This document shows, piece by piece, positions 8,515-17,892 of a DNA stretch of 64,000 bases; position 1 is the first letter of the stretch; every line of letters begins with the position of its first letter. Both the position numbers and the translations under genes were made by a program. Source of the stretch: Psychrosphaera haliotis (GTDB taxonomy: Bacteria > Pseudomonadota > Gammaproteobacteria > Enterobacterales > Alteromonadaceae). Location: the NCBI RefSeq assembly GCF_009728465.1, contig NZ_WOCD01000005.1:806001-870000 (forward strand), given 5' to 3'. The notes below the pieces were generated by a model. It saw only the letters and a program-made list of their open reading frames with translations, had not been told where the DNA came from and did not search any database.

Positions 8515-9930
8515 TTACAGTTTGTCACTCGTCGATGAAGTAGACGGCTTAGACTCAGCGTTAGATTGCTTTTCAGAACGCTCAGCAATAATGCCAGCAC
8601 TCTGTTCTTGTAGTACAAACAAGATACTTTTACTGCGCGTATTCAACATGGTAGATAAAACAACCGTTGGGATAGCAACAACAAGGCCGAGTACAGTCGT
8701 CATAAGCGCTGTTGAGATACCGCCAGCCATTAATTTCGGGTCGCCAGTACCAAACAAAGTGATTGCTTGGAATGTTTTAATCATGCCGGTTACTGTACCT
8801 AGTAGACCTAACAACGGAGCAATAACTGAAACGATTTTTACCAAGGTAAGGTTACGAGTGATCTTTGGCATCTCGCGCAGAATAGCTTCGCTCAATTTAA
8901 GCTCTAAGGTATCGAATGAAACATGCGGATATTGATCTTTAACTTTTAAGATACGGCCCAGTGGATTGTCATCTTTAGGTGTATCGGTTTTCATTTGGCG
9001 TTTAACTTTTGCGCTGATTAGGCTAAGTGACACAAAACGCTCAAATGCAATTAAGAAAGCGATTAAACCAATACCAATAATGATATAACCAACGGTACCG
9101 CCTTGGTCTACACGTTCTTTAGTGCTAGGCGCTTGAACTAAAAGGTTTAGTATTGAACCACCGGTAGGGTCTAGTGCAAAAGGAACGACTTCGTTGTTTG
9201 AAGATTGCAGTTCAGCTGCGGTATCAGTAAAGCGTCCTGTTGGTTGGCGAACAAGCTCTGCAACTGTGCCTGTTGTTGGTGAAACCGTGAGGTATTTACC
9301 GTCAGCAACTAGAGCAAAAGCACCAACACGAACCACTTCTTTAGATACTTTAGCGCCGCCAGCTTCAACAACATCCGTTTCAAAGCGAACCACTTTGCCT
9401 TGTTCTGTCATTTCTTTTTGAAGTTCAAACCATACTTGTTCAATTTGCTCAATAGAGGCTAGCTTTGAAGAGCCACCCATGCTTTGAGCTAGCTCTTCAA
9501 AAAAGACATCTCTACCTGGGAATTGAGCAGAAACGTTAGAGCTCTTTAGTTTTCCTGCAGTATCGCCAGACACTTGCTGTAACACACCAAACAACTCTTT
9601 AAGAGAGCCCATGCGTTTATTCAGTGCTTCAGAAACATCAGCCAGCTTAAATTCATTTTGTTCAAATTCTGTTTCAAGCTTTTCAGACAATGCTAATGCA
9701 TCGTTTTTCTCTTTATTTGCTTGATTTAGTAAACCAGTTTGCGCCTCTTTTTCTGCATTAAAGCGCGCTTCGCGGTTTTTGTTTTCTTGAGTTTGGTTTA
9801 GCTTACCTTTCTCAAGTTGTTGTAATAGTTGATCTAAATTTAAAGCCGCTGGTGCAGCTTGAGCACTTACTGAAAAGGCTAATCCGGCGCCTAATATAGC
9901 CAACAAAGTTGGTTTAAATAAGTTAATCAT
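8515..9930 (-). CDS. TtpC-like MotA/TolQ/ExbB proton channel with long periplasmic N-terminus
   Basis: The 471-residue protein has a signal peptide (about 1-25, SVSAQA), a coiled-coil region (about 35-110, rich in Glu, Lys and Gln) and a globular periplasmic region. The C-terminal third is an ExbB-like membrane domain containing PLLGLLGTVTGMIKTFQAITLFGTGDPKLMAGGIS. This architecture is TtpC, known in Vibrio as an extra component essential for TonB2-dependent uptake. It lies 32 bp after the DUF3450 gene and 24 bp before exbB, so the order is that of the classical TonB2 cluster. Confidence 0.88.
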   Translation of the reverse strand: MINLFKPTLLAILGAGLAFSVSAQAAPAALNLDQLLQQLEKGKLNQTQENKNREARFNAEKEAQTGLLNQANKEKNDALALSEKLETEFEQNEFKLADVSEALNKRMGSLKELFGVLQQVSGDTAGKLKSSNVSAQFPGRDVFFEELAQSMGGSSKLASIEQIEQVWFELQKEMTEQGKVVRFETDVVEAGGAKVSKEVVRVGAFALVADGKYLTVSPTTGTVAELVRQPTGRFTDTAAELQSSNNEVVPFALDPTGGSILNLLVQAPSTKERVDQGGTVGYIIIGIGLIAFLIAFERFVSLSLISAKVKRQMKTDTPKDDNPLGRILKVKDQYPHVSFDTLELKLSEAILREMPKITRNLTLVKIVSVIAPLLGLLGTVTGMIKTFQAITLFGTGDPKLMAGGISTALMTTVLGLVVAIPTVVLSTMLNTRSKSILFVLQEQSAGIIAERSEKQSNAESKPSTSSTSDKL

Positions 9931-9962
9931 TTTGTATAAACCTTTCTAATTTTACTATGTGG

Positions 9963-10721
9963 TTATGGCGCTGCTTTTATTGGCATAACCAATAAATCAG
10001 GAGCTAGTTGTTTTTTAGCCATTCTTAGGCCTTTAGTGATGTGCATACGAAACTCATCTTCAGCTGGTTGCCAGTTTTTTGCTTCGTTGTCCCATACACC
10101 AGCAACTGAACCGTCACGAGTGATGTACATAAGTGCTACACGACCAATTCGTAAGAAGTCGACATCACGTTCCTGGCCTTCAACGTTAATTAAGCCTGAG
10201 TACGCTTCTATACTACGGCCGTATCCCATTTCAACTTGGTAGGCTTCTAATACACGACGAAACTTTTCTGAAACCGCAACATCGGCTCTGTCCATCATGT
10301 TTTTTAAATTAGCAACACGCTCAGCGCGTTCGGTTGGAAGGAAAGGCACATCAAGTTCTACAAACTGTTGTAAGCCATCAATCATACGAATCATGAGAGG
10401 TGTAATTTGGCGCTCAATAACAGAAACGCGGTCGATATCGGCATTCAGAGACTTCATTTCGTCATACTGACTTTGAAGCTGCTTTTGAAGCTGTGCGTTA
10501 TAAATGTTTAGGCCTTCAATTTCTTTATTGACCATTTGGTATTGCTGAAACTTTGTTTGAGTTTGCTCGGCAATGCCATTAATTTTTTGTTGAGAAGACA
10601 CTGCTAGCTTAGATATCTCTTTTCCAGCTTTTATTACCGGCTTAAGGTTGTCTGCTTGGGCAGCAAAGGCAGCGTTTAAGGCTAAAGCGCCTGTAATTAC
10701 TGCTAAAGTGAACCGTTTCAT
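9963..10721 (-). CDS. DUF3450 family periplasmic protein, first gene of the TonB2-type operon
   Basis: The 252-residue protein has a signal peptide (about 1-23, AFAAQA), then a long coiled coil (about 30-115) and an alpha/beta tail with GRVALMYITRDGSVAGVWD. DUF3450 proteins are found almost only as the first gene of DUF3450-ttpC-exbB-exbD-tonB-TPR clusters. A coiled-coil periplasmic accessory to the TonB motor is the natural reading; the function has not been shown for the family as far as I know. Confidence 0.87.
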   Translation of the reverse strand: MKRFTLAVITGALALNAAFAAQADNLKPVIKAGKEISKLAVSSQQKINGIAEQTQTKFQQYQMVNKEIEGLNIYNAQLQKQLQSQYDEMKSLNADIDRVSVIERQITPLMIRMIDGLQQFVELDVPFLPTERAERVANLKNMMDRADVAVSEKFRRVLEAYQVEMGYGRSIEAYSGLINVEGQERDVDFLRIGRVALMYITRDGSVAGVWDNEAKNWQPAEDEFRMHITKGLRMAKKQLAPDLLVMPIKAAP

Positions 10722-10833
10722 TAAACTACTCCATCAAATCAAGATGCAGCAATTCTATTGAGAGTAAATGTCAGTTAGACGACAGGAGTGTTAAAGTTTT
10801 ATGTCAGGTGTAATGTGGTTGTAACAAAAATGT

Positions 10834-10859
10834 AAAAAGCGACCCAAGGGCCGCTTTTT
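10834..10859 (-). terminator. Rho-independent terminator after mscS
   Basis: AAAAGCGACCC pairs with GGGCCGCTTTT across two bases with one mismatch, flanked by T-runs on both strands. On the minus strand it ends the mscS transcript before the TonB2-type operon begins. Confidence 0.8.
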
Positions 10860-10930
10860 GTCTAGTTATTAGTGGGTTAATGCGTTACTAATGTTAACCT
10901 CTACTTGTCTATACAAGAACCTAGATTTAA

Positions 10931-11752
10931 CTACGCATCTGTTTTATGAACGTGTACATCCATTTGTGGAAATGGAATGTTAAGGTTTTCTTTAGGGAAG
11001 GTTTTATAAACGCTTTCGTTCATCGCGAAGTATACAGGCCAGTAATTTGCAGCATCTACCCATGCACGTACAACAAAGTTAACTGAGCTATCAGCTAGTG
11101 TATGAAGTGCGATGAAAACTTCAGGATCTTTTAAAATACGATCATCAGCGTCACATAATTCTTTTAATACACGTTTTGCAACGTCAGCATCATCGCCATA
11201 GGCAATACCAAACGTCCAATCTACACGTCTACGAGGCTCTTTTGAGTAGTTAATCATTGACGAGTTGTTTAGTGAACCATTTGGGATAATGATTGTTTTG
11301 AAATCGCCCGTTCTTAAAATCGTGTTGAAAATTTGAATTTGAGAAACAGTACCTGTGTAACCTTGAGCTTCAATGAAGTCGCCTACTTTGTATGGCTTGA
11401 AAATTAAAATCATTACGCCGCCTGCAAAGTTTTGCAGAGTACCGGACAACGCCATACCAACAGCTAAACCAACCGCACCTAAAATAGCGATAAAGGACGT
11501 CATCTCGATGCCAATCATGCCAAGCACAGTAATAAACAGCATCACTTTGAGTAGCATGTTTACGATGCCACATAAGAATGGTTTTAGTGACGCATCGGTA
11601 TTGCCTTTATTAAGCATGCTTTCAAAGCCCTTGCTCAATAGTTTAACGACAAACAGGCCAATGATTAAAACTAAAATAGCTGAACCTAGTTTTGGGGCAT
11701 ATTCAAAGCCCATATCGATCGCTTTATTTACAAGCTCGGTATTAAGTTGCAT
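10931..11752 (-). CDS. mscS: Small-conductance mechanosensitive channel MscS
   Basis: The 273-residue protein is the size of E. coli MscS (286). It has three membrane helices; the pore-lining third helix is the Gly/Ala-rich AILGAVGLAVGMALSGTLQNFAGGVMILIFKPYKVGDFIE. The beta domain and C-terminal alpha/beta domain follow. It opens under membrane tension to release solutes during hypo-osmotic shock. It stands alone, with its own terminator downstream. Confidence 0.94.
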   Translation of the reverse strand: MQLNTELVNKAIDMGFEYAPKLGSAILVLIIGLFVVKLLSKGFESMLNKGNTDASLKPFLCGIVNMLLKVMLFITVLGMIGIEMTSFIAILGAVGLAVGMALSGTLQNFAGGVMILIFKPYKVGDFIEAQGYTGTVSQIQIFNTILRTGDFKTIIIPNGSLNNSSMINYSKEPRRRVDWTFGIAYGDDADVAKRVLKELCDADDRILKDPEVFIALHTLADSSVNFVVRAWVDAANYWPVYFAMNESVYKTFPKENLNIPFPQMDVHVHKTDA

Positions 11753-11855
11753 GGTGTTTTTCCTAAGTTATTGTTATTAAATGAGATGCTAACAACTTTA
11801 CCGCCAAAAGCGAACTGCAAAGGTTTAGATCGCTGTTAACCCTAGCAATGCTAGA

Positions 11856-13160
11856 TTATTTTGTCATCATATTTAATAACAAGCGCTTATAAATTTTAGT
11901 TAAGCTCAATAGGTCTTGTTTATGAATGTGTTCATTAGTTTTATGGATACTATGATTTGGCAATCCAAGTTCAACCACCTGTGCGCCTTTATTCGAAATA
12001 AACCGGCCATCGGAAGTACCACCCGAAACTGACAGTCTAGGAAATATGCTCACTTCACTGAAGATAGCTTTTTCCGCTTCCACAATTAAGTCAAAACCTT
12101 GCAGTAATTTGGTCGACTCAATGTCGTTGGAAAAGTGATGCGACTCAATATTTTCTGCGCTAGTTAAGTAAGGCAAACATGGTCTGGACCATTCGATATT
12201 GATATCGCTAGTGAGTTGTTTTAATTGCATTAAGCCATCGTTTATACGTTTCACAATGTCTTCTTGGCTGACTTTATGACTATAACGAACATTAAACTGC
12301 AATGTACATCGACCAGGGATTATATTGTCTGTCCATTCGCCGGTATTAATGGCGGTAATTTGTAGATGAGTGCCAGGAAAATCCTTAGTGCCTTCATCCC
12401 ATGACAAACTGCTTAACCAGCTACCTAACGTCATTGCCTTGTGAGCTGCGTTATTCGCATTGGTTGGATACGCAACATGACCTTGCTGGCCATGAATGGT
12501 AATTTCCCCAGATAATGAACCTCGACGCCCTATTTTTAATACATCGCCAACCACCGTTTGACTGCTTGGCTCTCCAACAATACATAAATGCGGTAACTCG
12601 CCACGGTTTTCTAATTTGTCGATGATTTCTTGAGTGCCGAACTCCGCTTCGCCTTCTTCATCACTTGTTATTAAAAAATAAAAAGTAAATTGGTCAAAGT
12701 CTAAGTGTGCAACCACCATTTCAAAGGCGGCTAGCATTGCTGCAACTCCGCCTTTCATGTCTGCTACGCCGCGACCTGTGATTTTTTCACCATCAATTGC
12801 TAATGTGAAAGGATCAGACGACCAGTTTTCTGGGTAAGGTGCTGGCACAACGTCGGTATGGCCAGAAAACGCTACTCTTATCGGGCCACTACCTATTTTA
12901 GCTATGAGATTGCTAACACCTTGTTTCTCAAATGATTCAATCGAAAAGCCAATTTGTTGCAATATTCTAGTTATGTATTGTTGGCAACCGGCATCATTAG
13001 GTGTCACAGAAGGTCGGTGGACCAACTGCGTCAAATGTGTGAGTGCTTGTTGAAGTTCAACAGATTGATCAGAATGCAAAGCGGCATCGACGGCCACCTT
13101 AGGTTCAATATTAGAACGAGCTGGTGCGTTAGTTGCGCGGGTCTGAGAAGAAGTCTGCAT
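11856..13160 (-). CDS. dapE: Succinyl-diaminopimelate desuccinylase
   Basis: M20-family metallopeptidase fold with DapE hallmarks: the first metal site SGHTDVVP, GRGVADMKGG, the catalytic Glu pair in TSDEEGEAEFGT, GRRGSLSGEITIHGQQGHVAYP, and SGGTSDGRF with the C-terminal HSIHKTNEH. It cleaves N-succinyl-LL-diaminopimelate in lysine and peptidoglycan precursor synthesis, binding two Zn ions. At 434 residues it is about 50 longer than usual; the first 40 or so residues (Ser, Thr, Ala-rich) have no match to the family. A non-ATG start further in, for instance the TTG codon of LHSDQSVELQ, is possible. Confidence 0.87.
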   Translation of the reverse strand: MQTSSQTRATNAPARSNIEPKVAVDAALHSDQSVELQQALTHLTQLVHRPSVTPNDAGCQQYITRILQQIGFSIESFEKQGVSNLIAKIGSGPIRVAFSGHTDVVPAPYPENWSSDPFTLAIDGEKITGRGVADMKGGVAAMLAAFEMVVAHLDFDQFTFYFLITSDEEGEAEFGTQEIIDKLENRGELPHLCIVGEPSSQTVVGDVLKIGRRGSLSGEITIHGQQGHVAYPTNANNAAHKAMTLGSWLSSLSWDEGTKDFPGTHLQITAINTGEWTDNIIPGRCTLQFNVRYSHKVSQEDIVKRINDGLMQLKQLTSDINIEWSRPCLPYLTSAENIESHHFSNDIESTKLLQGFDLIVEAEKAIFSEVSIFPRLSVSGGTSDGRFISNKGAQVVELGLPNHSIHKTNEHIHKQDLLSLTKIYKRLLLNMMTK

Positions 13161-13257
13161 GATCTACATATTATTAATTTAAAGTTAACTAATTAAAGCG
13201 GCTTAATGTGACATAAAGGTTACTGCTAAGTGAATGTATTATGACGATAATATGACA

Positions 13258-13284
13258 ACAAAAAAGCCACCGTAAGGTGGCTTT
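13258..13284 (-). terminator. Rho-independent terminator after the TonB-dependent receptor gene
   Basis: GAAAGCCACC-TTAC-GGTGGCTTTTTT on the minus strand: a 7-bp GC-rich stem with a tetraloop followed by a T-run, 33 bases after the receptor stop codon. Confidence 0.9.
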
Positions 13285-13316
13285 CATAACGTTAAAAGTT
13301 GAACTTCAAAGCGTCA

Positions 13317-16001
13317 TTAATCAAATTCATAAGTATAAGAAATACTGATGCCCATACCCACTTCCTTTTCACGGATCACAATGTCTGACTGCGTCACTTC
13401 TTGATCTTCGTTTAGTAAGTTTTTAACTTTAAATTTTATTTTAGAGTTAAAGTCTGGGTAGTAGGTATAGACCATATCTAGTGAATGGAATGGCTGCTCA
13501 TAAGCATCATCACGGCCCGCCACACCTGCTGCCAAGATTCGCTCACCAAACACGTTATATACTAATGAACCACTGTGGTTGCCGTCAGAAGAGTCATAGT
13601 TTAACTGCAAGTTAACAACATACTCTGAATGACCTGTCATGCGCTTAACGGGATTTGTTAAGTTGCCAGCAAAGGCAGGATCAATTTCAGCTTCAGAATC
13701 TGACAAAGTAACGTTACCAGAGGTAAATAAACCGTCAGACAATGACGTTAAGTCGTATAACCATTCTGCTTCAATACCATAAACCTCGGCAGTTTCACCG
13801 TTTGTGAACGTTGCTGAATAGTCGTCATCACCAATTCTTAACACGGTTTCAATTGGCGCTTCTATGTCTTTATAAAAAGCAGCAATTGAGAAGTTATCAC
13901 CGGCATCGCCATAGTATTCATAACGTAAATCTAGGTTTTTGATTGGGCTGCTTTGCAAGCCAACTCGACCAAAAGTTCGGATATCCGTTAATGGGTCAAA
14001 GTAAGACACGGGTACAACTTCACGTAAGTCTGGACGAACAATAGTTTCGCCATAACCTAAGCGAACTTGGTAGTTTTGACCGCCCATGTAAGTAAATGAA
14101 AGTGCAGGGAATATGTCATCTTCTTGAATAGTACCATCGGCAATTTTCTGATCTTCATAAAAGATATTTAAGTCTTCTTGAGTGAAAATTAGAGATGAAG
14201 TACCAATTGAACTTTGTTTGAATTCTTCCCAGCGTAATCCACCACTAACACGCCACGCATTTTGATAAATCATATCAAAAGCGCCATAACCAGCATCAAT
14301 CTTTTGAGCTGCTAAGTAATCATCGGCATCAGGCGCGGTTGGCTCATTAAAGGACAGTAAAATGCTTTGTCCATCAAGAAAGTCATCCGTTAGGTATTCG
14401 CTGTTAGTTAATGGGTCTTGTGAACCGTCGTTAATTTCAATGGCAACACCAGAGTTGTTATTAACAGCAAAGCTAGAGGTTTCATAAATTCTAGCGCGGT
14501 CGCTGAAGTCGTAACCGGCCTTAAATTCAAGTTCAAAATCACCAGCATAAACAGGCAAGGTAAAGTTGCCGCCGTAAGACGTTACTCTGTCTTCCATATC
14601 AGTGTACGAATAAACGGCTCTGTTTTGGTCGCCAGTGATAATAGAGTTGGCATATTCGCCGCCTTCGTAGTTATCTCTATAGCGATACGTCGCATTTACC
14701 GGAATATCTGTGGTGGCTTTTGAACGCGTATATTGCCAATCAAAACCTATTCCGCTCATATCTACAAATGTATGTTGGCCAACAAGCTGAGTTACTTTTA
14801 GTTCACGTTCTTCATACTTAAAGTCATGGCTTCGGTTTGCACGACCATCACCCGCAATAGAAAAGACTGAACTGCCGCCTGGGCTTTGCTGTATTGAAAC
14901 ATCAGTTTCATCTTCGCTGTCTGTTAACAGTAAATTAGACAATGACATACTATGCGCATCGTACTTGATACCAAAATTAAGAACCGCATTCATGCGCTCC
15001 GACTCAGTAGTTTCAACAGAGTCTTTCATCGTCTCAAAGCAAGAGTTTTGAGTGTCATCAGAGGTATTTAGTTCTTTAGCACAGTTATCAGCAAAATCTT
15101 TTGAAAGAACCGCTGTGCGTTTTTCCGATGCATCCCAAGTTGTGTCATAGGCAACTGAAGCTAGGAAGCCCAATTCAACGTCATAGTCTTCTAAAACAAA
15201 GCTATTACCAATATGACCTTTAATGTTGTAGGCAGGATCAAGCGAAGACTTAGTCAAGCCCATCTCTCTTGGTAGAGACTTTAATAGTTCCTGGTTAATC
15301 AAGTTGGCTTTTTGACCAGCAGAACTTGTATCGTCAGAAACCAAACCGTTTTTATTTACGATTGAAGCGGTATCAAAGTCACCACGGTAAAAAGAAATGG
15401 CTTCTTTTAGATTGCCAGATATACCTGATTCATCACGGTTGTAAGTAAATCCATTATCCGCTGATGAATCGTAGCTAGCACCAACTTCAATGCCGGCGGT
15501 AAATTCTTTTGGTACCGTTTTAGTTCTAATATTTATCGCACCACCACCAAATGCCGCTGGCATAGATGGCGAATAGGCTTTTTGAACCGAAAGGCTTTCA
15601 ATAATACTAGATGGGAAAATATCTAGTGGTACTACGTTTCTGGTTAAGTCTGGCGACGGAATAGTCGCGCCATTTAAACGTGCGTTTGAATAACGTTCAC
15701 CTAGTCCTCGAACATAAATAAATTTACCGTCTACGAGTGTAAGGCCTGTTACTCGGCGAAGAGCAGAAGCAGCGTCACTATCGCCAGTGCGAGATAATTG
15801 CTCCGCACCTAAAATATCGGCTACAAATGCTTGTCCACGTCGTTCTTCGATTACTGCTGCTGCACTGCCTTGTAGACGAGTACCAACGGCAACAACCTCT
15901 TCTATTTCATCCTCATCGGCTGCGATGGCTATATTGGCTTGTGCCAATAAACCAAGCGTGACCGCTGCACTGATGGTTTTGAGCTTGCGTCGATTTAACA
16001 T
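13317..16001 (-). CDS. TonB-dependent outer-membrane receptor
   Basis: The 894-residue protein has a signal peptide (about 1-27, ANIAIA), a TonB box-like EIEEVVAVG, a plug domain (about 45-170, with VDGKFIYVRGLGERYSNARLNG and AFGGGAINIRTKTVP) and a large beta-barrel up to YTYEFD. It lies just downstream of a lipoprotein gene and about 2.6 kb from the TonB2-type operon, all on the same strand, which suggests that this TonB system powers it. The substrate cannot be told from the sequence; it does not show typical haem (FRAP/NPNL) receptor motifs. Confidence 0.9.
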   Translation of the reverse strand: MLNRRKLKTISAAVTLGLLAQANIAIAADEDEIEEVVAVGTRLQGSAAAVIEERRGQAFVADILGAEQLSRTGDSDAASALRRVTGLTLVDGKFIYVRGLGERYSNARLNGATIPSPDLTRNVVPLDIFPSSIIESLSVQKAYSPSMPAAFGGGAINIRTKTVPKEFTAGIEVGASYDSSADNGFTYNRDESGISGNLKEAISFYRGDFDTASIVNKNGLVSDDTSSAGQKANLINQELLKSLPREMGLTKSSLDPAYNIKGHIGNSFVLEDYDVELGFLASVAYDTTWDASEKRTAVLSKDFADNCAKELNTSDDTQNSCFETMKDSVETTESERMNAVLNFGIKYDAHSMSLSNLLLTDSEDETDVSIQQSPGGSSVFSIAGDGRANRSHDFKYEERELKVTQLVGQHTFVDMSGIGFDWQYTRSKATTDIPVNATYRYRDNYEGGEYANSIITGDQNRAVYSYTDMEDRVTSYGGNFTLPVYAGDFELEFKAGYDFSDRARIYETSSFAVNNNSGVAIEINDGSQDPLTNSEYLTDDFLDGQSILLSFNEPTAPDADDYLAAQKIDAGYGAFDMIYQNAWRVSGGLRWEEFKQSSIGTSSLIFTQEDLNIFYEDQKIADGTIQEDDIFPALSFTYMGGQNYQVRLGYGETIVRPDLREVVPVSYFDPLTDIRTFGRVGLQSSPIKNLDLRYEYYGDAGDNFSIAAFYKDIEAPIETVLRIGDDDYSATFTNGETAEVYGIEAEWLYDLTSLSDGLFTSGNVTLSDSEAEIDPAFAGNLTNPVKRMTGHSEYVVNLQLNYDSSDGNHSGSLVYNVFGERILAAGVAGRDDAYEQPFHSLDMVYTYYPDFNSKIKFKVKNLLNEDQEVTQSDIVIREKEVGMGISISYTYEFD

Positions 16002-16027
16002 GTTTGAATCCTAATTGGGTCATCAAC

Positions 16028-16066
16028 AAAAAGGCGCCTGTAGAAGATTTCCGTTCCCAAGGCGCC
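16028..16066 (-). terminator. Hairpin with T-run between lipoprotein and receptor genes
   Basis: GGCGCC at 16033-16038 and again at 16061-16066 (self-complementary) forms a stem followed on the minus strand by TTTTT. It sits 27 bp before the receptor start, so it could attenuate read-through from the lipoprotein gene into the receptor gene. Confidence 0.65.
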
Positions 16067-16085
16067 CATTTAATTAATCAAGTGA

Positions 16086-17675
16086 TTAGTCGTTAGAAGC
16101 AGCGGTTACTGCCATTTCAACCCACTTGTACCAATTAGATGTTGTGTCTTGGTCTGATACCGCACCAATGAAGTTTGCTGCGCCAGTTGCATCCGCTGCT
16201 ACTGTAATAGCCGTTGAGCTCGTGTTTGTTGCAAAACCATCAGCCGCTAATACGTCTGAGCTTGCTGCGATACGTTGGTTAACACCACCGTTATCAAACC
16301 AAACTGTTTTAGCTGTGCCTTGCAGTGCTGCAGGTGCGCTTGCACCAAATGTTGCTTCACCCTCAAATTCAGACGCACAAGCCATTACAGAACCACTAAA
16401 TGTGATAGCATCGGCATTTTTCTCACCGTCAGCCTTGTGTTTAACACATGATGAATTCGCACCAACTTCTTTAACGATTAATACATTTTTGTACATAGAT
16501 TTAATTGAATCATCGAATGTAAATGCTTGCGACGGGTCATCATCACGTACTGAGTTAGCGTCTGTTGTGATAATTGTCACGTTAGAAATAGTTGGGTTTG
16601 TTACTGGTGCTTCAGCCGACGTATCGCCTTTTTCGCCATCCGTTTCAAAACCGTTGTTACCCATATTTGCAACTTGTCCGTCACGAGTATTTACTGTGCC
16701 GTGTTTAACAAATAAGAATTCAGCAGAACCTTGCCAACCTGCATCAAAATCAAATGAATCATCCTGAGTATCTGTTACAGCAACGTGTGACAGTGTTGTT
16801 GCGCCACCAAAAATCTCGATGCCGTCATCAAAACCTTGGTGAATGTGAATGTAATCAAAAGAAGAGCCCGAACCAACCGCATTAAGTGTTAACGAGTTTA
16901 AGTCATCACCAGGGCCACCTACACGAGGACCTGAGCCGGCATACCAAACTTTTGCATACTTTATAGAGCCGCTTGAGTCAGTGTTGTCATTACCGCCAAA
17001 GTAAGAAGTAATGCCCTCTGAGGCTACATTACAAGTTACCGCAGCGCGCTCTGCATCAGTACATTGGTCAGTGATACCGTTACCGTTAATAATGATTCCG
17101 CCCCAGTCTGCAAACTGTGCGCCTTGGCCTGCATCGTCTAAGCGAGGGAAAGCATTAGCAGAAGTAAATACGATAGGCGCATCGATAGTACCAATTGCTT
17201 GGATTTTAGCACCACGAGCAATACGAATAATTGCTTCACCTGATTTGAACGCTAATGTGGCACCAGGTTTAACTGTCATTGTTGGGCCGTTTGCCGGAAC
17301 GCTGAAACCTGTTGTTGTATCGCCATCTTCACCAATTTGAAGTGCGTTATCAAATACGTGAACACCGTCATTTGGTAGTGCTTCAAAAGTAATGTTTGAA
17401 GTGATAGAAATATTTTTGCTTGCAAAAGAGTCGTTGTAAACACAGTCATCACCTGACTGAACACCTTCTACGGTGCCAACTGATGATTCGTAACTTGCAC
17501 ATTCTACTTCAACAACTGGCTCAGGAGCCGCAACATTATTTGAGTCATTTACGCTGTTGTCAGTTATTGTGCTGTTGTCGTTTACTGTAGGGGTAATGTT
17601 AATGTCGCCACCACAAGCGGTTAAAGAAACGGCTGCTGCTACTAGTGAAATGCGAAAGATGTTTTTAAGTTCCAT
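16086..17675 (-). CDS. Large lipoprotein partner of the TonB-dependent receptor
   Basis: The protein (529 residues from MELKNIF) has a lipoprotein signal ending VSLTACGG, with Cys as lipidation site. It then has a low-complexity Asn/Ser/Thr linker and a repetitive domain with many short beta strands (GDDLNSLTLNAVGSGSSFDYIHIHQGFDDGIEIFGGATTLSHVAV), suggestive of a right-handed beta-helix. The start is set at ATG 17675 because it follows GGAGAG and gives a proper signal peptide; a longer frame to 17750 lacks one. It is the gene upstream of the receptor. Surface capture of the same substrate is inference. Confidence 0.75.
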   Translation of the reverse strand: MELKNIFRISLVAAAVSLTACGGDINITPTVNDNSTITDNSVNDSNNVAAPEPVVEVECASYESSVGTVEGVQSGDDCVYNDSFASKNISITSNITFEALPNDGVHVFDNALQIGEDGDTTTGFSVPANGPTMTVKPGATLAFKSGEAIIRIARGAKIQAIGTIDAPIVFTSANAFPRLDDAGQGAQFADWGGIIINGNGITDQCTDAERAAVTCNVASEGITSYFGGNDNTDSSGSIKYAKVWYAGSGPRVGGPGDDLNSLTLNAVGSGSSFDYIHIHQGFDDGIEIFGGATTLSHVAVTDTQDDSFDFDAGWQGSAEFLFVKHGTVNTRDGQVANMGNNGFETDGEKGDTSAEAPVTNPTISNVTIITTDANSVRDDDPSQAFTFDDSIKSMYKNVLIVKEVGANSSCVKHKADGEKNADAITFSGSVMACASEFEGEATFGASAPAALQGTAKTVWFDNGGVNQRIAASSDVLAADGFATNTSSTAITVAADATGAANFIGAVSDQDTTSNWYKWVEMAVTAASND

Positions 17676-17892
17676 TTTGCTCTCCGAAAGTCGAACTGTA
17701 TTATTAAAATTAGGTTTTTTATGGGTTAATCTGTAATAACTGCGGCACAATCTACTGAAACAAAATGACAGATTTAAGAAAGCAAGATGACGCTTTGGTT
17801 ACAGAACTCAGGTTTTGGAGCATAAATGAGAGCTAAAAGTGGAGTTTTTAATCTTATTGGTAGAGCTTAATGTCGCATAAACACTGACTTGA

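Noticed and set aside
16126-16767. 213-residue plus-strand frame opposite the lipoprotein gene
   Set aside because: Antisense to a gene with lipoprotein signal and codon structure; long only because the sense gene is Gly/Ala/Ser-rich and avoids the relevant stops.
17761-17795. Pho-box-like TGTCAT elements upstream of the lipoprotein/receptor genes
   Set aside because: On the minus strand two TCAT units are 22 bp apart, but the middle 11-bp unit does not match and the rest of the consensus is missing, so I do not call a PhoB site.
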